From assembly GCA_039026555.1 (NCBI GenBank), contig JBCCMB010000123.1:1-8278 (forward strand): a DNA stretch of 8,278 nucleotides, given 5' to 3'. The notes under the pieces are model-generated. The model saw nothing but the letters and a program-made list of their open reading frames with translations, had not been told where the DNA came from and did no database searches. A program made the translations under genes and the position numbers. This stretch comes from JBCCMB01 sp039026555 (GTDB lineage: Bacteria > Pseudomonadota > Alphaproteobacteria > Caulobacterales > Hyphomonadaceae). Below are positions 5,872 through 8,278 of this stretch, in pieces (within the stretch, counting starts at the first letter, position 1; every line of letters starts with the position of its first letter).

Positions 5872-7189
5872 GCGCATCGCCCGCCTTCACGCTGTCTGCC
5901 GCGCGGATGATATGTCCGTCCTCGCCGCGCACCAGGGCGAAGCCGCGCGCCAGCACACGCGTATGCGACACTGACTCCAACACGCGCGCAGAGGCGCTTA
6001 ACGCGCGGCGGCGGGTCTCCAAATCGCGAAGAATTGCTGGCTTTAAACGCGCGCCGAGCGCTTTTATCTCAGCGCGTCGACGGGTCGCATCGCGCACCAA
6101 GCTTTGCGGCTGGATGCGCGCCGCAGCGCGGTCTAGACCAGCGCGCTTGCGTTCGACCGCAATAAAAAGGGCGCGTCCTAAACGTTCACCTGCGAAATCC
6201 AGTCTTTGACGCGGCGATTGCAGCAGAGCTTCCAGCCGCGGAAGGCGCGACGACGCGGCGCGCAAATCCGCCTTGCGGCGATCGACGCCGCGCATCAATC
6301 CGCGTCTTGCGCGTCCAGATAAATCTTCGACGAATGCGATCAATTCAGAGCGAACCGGCAGCGCCATCTCCGCGGCGCCGGTCGGCGTCGGTGCACGCTT
6401 GTCGGAGACATAGTCGATCAGCGTGGTGTCGGTTTCATGCCCGACCGCCGAGATCAGTGGAATTCGGCTCTCCGCCGCGGCGCGCACGACGATTTCTTCA
6501 TTGAACGGCCATAGATCTTCAATCGATCCGCCTCCGCGCGCGACGATGATCACATCCGGCCTTGGCACAGGCCCGCCATCGATCGCTGCGTTAAACCCGC
6601 GAATGCCGGCGCTAATCTGCGCGGCCGCGTGCTCGCCCTGCACTAATACCGGCCAGACCAAAACGCGCACGGGAAAGCGATCTTCCACACGGTGCAGAAT
6701 GTCGCGGATGACGGCGCCGGTCGGGCTGGTCACAACACCGATCGTTCTTGGCAGATAAGGCAGAGGCCGTTTGCGATCGGCATCGAACAAGCCTTCGGCG
6801 GCCAGCTTTTTCTTGCGCTCCTCCAGCAATTGCATCAGCGCGCCGACGCCGGCGGGGCGTATGCTTTCCGCGATCAGCTGATAGTTCGAACGCCCTGGAT
6901 AGGTCGACAAACGACCCTCCGCCACAACTTCCAAACCCTCTTCTGGGCGGAATGGCAAGCGTGACGCCTGCCCCTTCCACATCACGGTGGAGAGCACCGA
7001 TTTGTCATCCTTTAAATCGGCGTAGAGATGCCCGGATTTGGCGATAGTAACCCGACCCAATTCGCCGCGTACGCGCACGAAACCGTAAGCGTCCTCAACC
7101 GTGCGCTTCAGGGCTTGCGACAGCTGGGTGACAGAAAGTTCCGGCGCGTTCGACGCCGGCTGAGGCTCAGAATCTAGAAGATCGCTCAT
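5681..7189 (-). CDS. xseA: Exodeoxyribonuclease VII large subunit
   Basis: A 502-residue cytosolic subunit of Exonuclease VII, which degrades single-stranded DNA to short oligonucleotides in repair, working with several XseB copies. The N-terminal OB-fold spans about 18-112 (LSVTQLSQALKRTVED, VRVRGELGRV, GHLYADLKD). The catalytic domain has IGVVTSPTGAVIRDILH (150-166), VARGGGSIEDLWPFNEE (216-232) and SAVGHETDTTLIDY (247-260). D163, R218, H251 and D254 match E. coli D155, R205, H238 and D241. A charged helical region and the conserved SHTRVLARGFALV follow. The tail is Ser/Pro/Lys-rich and ends QGSLF, common in alphaproteobacterial XseA. I chose ATG at 7187-7189 because it precedes the usual N-terminus. 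Extending to 7303 would overlap the upstream gene, which ends 11 bp away. The last 63 codons are antisense to the acyltransferase frame. Confidence 0.96.
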   Translation of the reverse strand: MSDLLDSEPQPASNAPELSVTQLSQALKRTVEDAYGFVRVRGELGRVTIAKSGHLYADLKDDKSVLSTVMWKGQASRLPFRPEEGLEVVAEGRLSTYPGRSNYQLIAESIRPAGVGALMQLLEERKKKLAAEGLFDADRKRPLPYLPRTIGVVTSPTGAVIRDILHRVEDRFPVRVLVWPVLVQGEHAAAQISAGIRGFNAAIDGGPVPRPDVIIVARGGGSIEDLWPFNEEIVVRAAAESRIPLISAVGHETDTTLIDYVSDKRAPTPTGAAEMALPVRSELIAFVEDLSGRARRGLMRGVDRRKADLRAASSRLPRLEALLQSPRQRLDFAGERLGRALFIAVERKRAGLDRAAARIQPQSLVRDATRRRAEIKALGARLKPAILRDLETRRRALSASARVLESVSHTRVLARGFALVRGEDGHIIRAADSVKAGDALSLLFSDGEVAAVAGKSGPSPQVLEEVARKPSPKASRSPGSKTRPKSRSSSDDDAGGGQGSLF

Positions 7190-7200
7190 GCGTAAAAACG

Positions 7201-7611
7201 CTAAGCTTTTGCAGCGGACCGCGACGCGCTTAAAGCGCCTCGCACAGCACGCGATAAAGAAAACTGGCCCGCATGCATACCGTACGCGTCCCGCAGCGAC
7301 CACTCGCCGGAAATCAAGGTCAGGGCTTCGTCAAATTGGCCTTCGTAGAAAATCGGCGCCTGATGCGCGCCGCCGATCGGATGATAGACTTTTGTGAATC
7401 GCAGCTTTGCGCCCTCGCGCGCGCCTGCGATATCGGCGGACAATTCTTCGTAAATTATGTCAGCGAAAGTGTTGGGCTCCATCGTCGTTCCAGAAAACCG
7501 ACCCGAACTTTCGACAATATCCGCAGTGAACGGCACCGAATCGCCGCCGCCATCATACCAGTATTTTCCCGACCAAATCCCCGTCAGATCTTCGACTTGC
7601 TCGTGATCCAT
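7201..7611 (-). CDS. Small beta-rich protein of unknown function, upstream of xseA
   Basis: A 136-residue protein I cannot assign to a named family. It has no signal peptide or membrane segment. It opens with LTGIWSGKYWYDGG and closes with LISGEWSLRDAYGMHAGQFSLSR. Between these, short alternating stretches (VPFTADIVESSGRFSGTT, AKLRFTKVYHP, APIFYEGQFDE) suggest an antiparallel beta-barrel. The opening GxWxGxY and closing GxW...GxFxLxR remind me of calycin-like (lipocalin/avidin-type) barrels, but that is inference from pattern only. The start is firm: AGGGAG lies 6 bases upstream of the ATG on the minus strand. The stop is 11 bp before xseA, which lacks a good ribosome-binding site, so the two are probably co-transcribed and translationally coupled. 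The coding case is good (clear start signal, domain-like pattern, no frame damage). Confidence 0.8.
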   Translation of the reverse strand: MDHEQVEDLTGIWSGKYWYDGGGDSVPFTADIVESSGRFSGTTMEPNTFADIIYEELSADIAGAREGAKLRFTKVYHPIGGAHQAPIFYEGQFDEALTLISGEWSLRDAYGMHAGQFSLSRAVRGALSASRSAAKA

Positions 7612-7624
7612 GGGCGACTCCCTG
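7606..7624 (-). promoter_or_regulatory. Ribosome-binding site and start of the small upstream gene
   Basis: On the minus strand AGGGAG is followed by six bases (TCGCCC) and then ATG at 7611-7609. It is among the best Shine-Dalgarno sites in the window and fixes the start of the unknown gene. xseA, immediately downstream, has no comparable site. Confidence 0.6.
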
Positions 7625-7702
7625 TGGCTTTATCGTGAGTCTGACCCCGCAATCGCCGACCCGCAAGAGCCAAAGCGGTCGACGGGAGGTTTTCCACAAG
7701 GC

Positions 7703-7738
7703 TTGACCGCCCTCGCGGCGCACGCCATTGAGCCGCTC
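7703..7738 (+). promoter_or_regulatory. Possible purD promoter, perhaps giving a leaderless mRNA
   Basis: TTGACC at 7703-7708 resembles a -35 box. A 17-base spacer puts a weak -10-like CATTGA at about 7727-7732. The purD ATG at 7739 sits about where transcription would begin, and there is no Shine-Dalgarno before it. Leaderless mRNAs are common in some alphaproteobacteria. The -10 match is poor, so this is tentative. Confidence 0.3.
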
Positions 7739-8278
7739 ATGAAAATACTCATCGTCGGCGGCGGGGGGCGCGAGCACGCCCTGGCCTGGAAACTTAAGCA
7801 GTCACCGCGCGTGACGGAGATTGTATGCGCGCCCGGCAATCCCGGCATGGCGGGCCTAGGCCGGTGCATTCCGATCAAAGCCGAAGATGTCGATGGTCAG
7901 TTACGCTTAGCAAAAGAAGAACGCCCGCATTTGGTGATCATAGGTCCCGAAGCGCCGCTCGCGGCGGGATTATCAGACAAACTTCGCGCGGCCGACATTC
8001 CAGTTTTCGGGCCTTCGGCGAAGGCGGCGCAGCTGGAAAGTTCAAAGGGCTTCGCTAAGGATCTGATGGCGAAATATAAAATCCCGACCGCCGCTTATGG
8101 CCGATTTACGGACGCATCCGAGGCGAAAGCCTATATGGCGCATTTCGATCCGCCCTATGTGCTCAAAGCGGATGGCTTGGCGGCCGGCAAGGGCGTTGTC
8201 ATCGCCCCGACGCGCGCGGAGGCGGAAGCCGAGATCGACGCCATGCTGTCGGGCAAATTCGGCGACGCATCAGCTGAA
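7739..8278 (+). CDS. purD: Phosphoribosylamine--glycine ligase (GAR synthetase), N-terminal part (cut by window end)
   Basis: The frame is open from ATG at 7739 through the last base: 180 of about 425 codons. PurD is the cytosolic ATP-dependent ligase joining 5-phosphoribosylamine and glycine, the second step of de novo purine synthesis. The N-terminal domain shows MKILIVGGGGREHALAWKL, the glycine-rich start of the family, then APGNPGMAG, LVIIGPEAPLAAGL and PVFGPSAKAAQLESSKGFAK (residues 88-107). The beginning of the ATP-grasp domain follows, with YVLKADGLAAGKGVVIA. The start is certain because the canonical N-terminus begins at this ATG. No Shine-Dalgarno precedes it. It diverges from the small gene/xseA unit across a 127-bp spacer. 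No defect is seen in the visible part. Confidence 0.97.
   Translation, partial: MKILIVGGGGREHALAWKLKQSPRVTEIVCAPGNPGMAGLGRCIPIKAEDVDGQLRLAKEERPHLVIIGPEAPLAAGLSDKLRAADIPVFGPSAKAAQLESSKGFAKDLMAKYKIPTAAYGRFTDASEAKAYMAHFDPPYVLKADGLAAGKGVVIAPTRAEAEAEIDAMLSGKFGDASAE

Noticed and set aside
5748..6209. Plus-strand ORF antisense to xseA.
   Set aside because: Basic low-complexity translation with no domain. The xseA frame is certain here.
7190..7303. Longer xseA start at 7303.
   Set aside because: It would add 38 residues unlike XseA and overlap the upstream gene. MSDLLDSEPQ at 7189 fits the family.
1..8278. Mobile element, phage, CRISPR, toxin-antitoxin or defence system.
   Set aside because: No transposase, integrase, regular repeats, small paired toxin/antitoxin genes or nuclease/ATPase defence modules are visible. 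XseA is a housekeeping nuclease.

Overview
The window looks like the chromosome of an alphaproteobacterium, with moderately high GC by eye. The strongest lineage hint is xseA next to divergent purD with an Exonuclease VII large subunit ending in -QGSLF, an arrangement I associate with Caulobacterales/Hyphomonadales-like groups. The exact lineage is inference. No rRNA, tRNA, CRISPR, insertion sequence, integrase or phage gene is visible.

Layout, left to right. (1) Positions 1-318 (+) are the last 105 codons of etfA, closed by a strong intrinsic terminator at 342-375. (2) A LacI-family regulator (+, about 500-1516) runs tail-to-tail into a sodium/solute symporter (-, 1513-3120); the two stop codons share one CTAG. 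They probably form a small sugar-uptake module. (3) A 355-bp divergent intergenic region (3121-3475) holds several short inverted repeats and a possible leader peptide ORF, but no promoter I would call. (4) A two-gene (+) unit follows: a JmjC/cupin-like 2-oxoglutarate oxygenase candidate (3476-4411), then 50 bp later a BioF2/FemAB-like GNAT acyltransferase (4462-5871). This pair is the least explained part of the window. (5) The acyltransferase frame runs 191 bp antisense into the 3' end of xseA (-, 5681-7189). Upstream of xseA, 11 bp away on the same strand, lies a small beta-rich conserved-looking protein of unknown function (7201-7611). (6) A 127-bp divergent spacer leads to purD (+, from 7739), which is cut by the window end after 180 codons.

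How they work together: etfA, xseA and purD are housekeeping genes (electron transfer, DNA metabolism, purine synthesis). The regulator and symporter look like accessory carbon uptake. The oxygenase/acyltransferase pair looks like a small-molecule or macromolecule modification unit with unknown substrate. I see no proof of a wholly new system. The oxygenase/acyltransferase pair with its unusual leader is the best candidate for follow-up.
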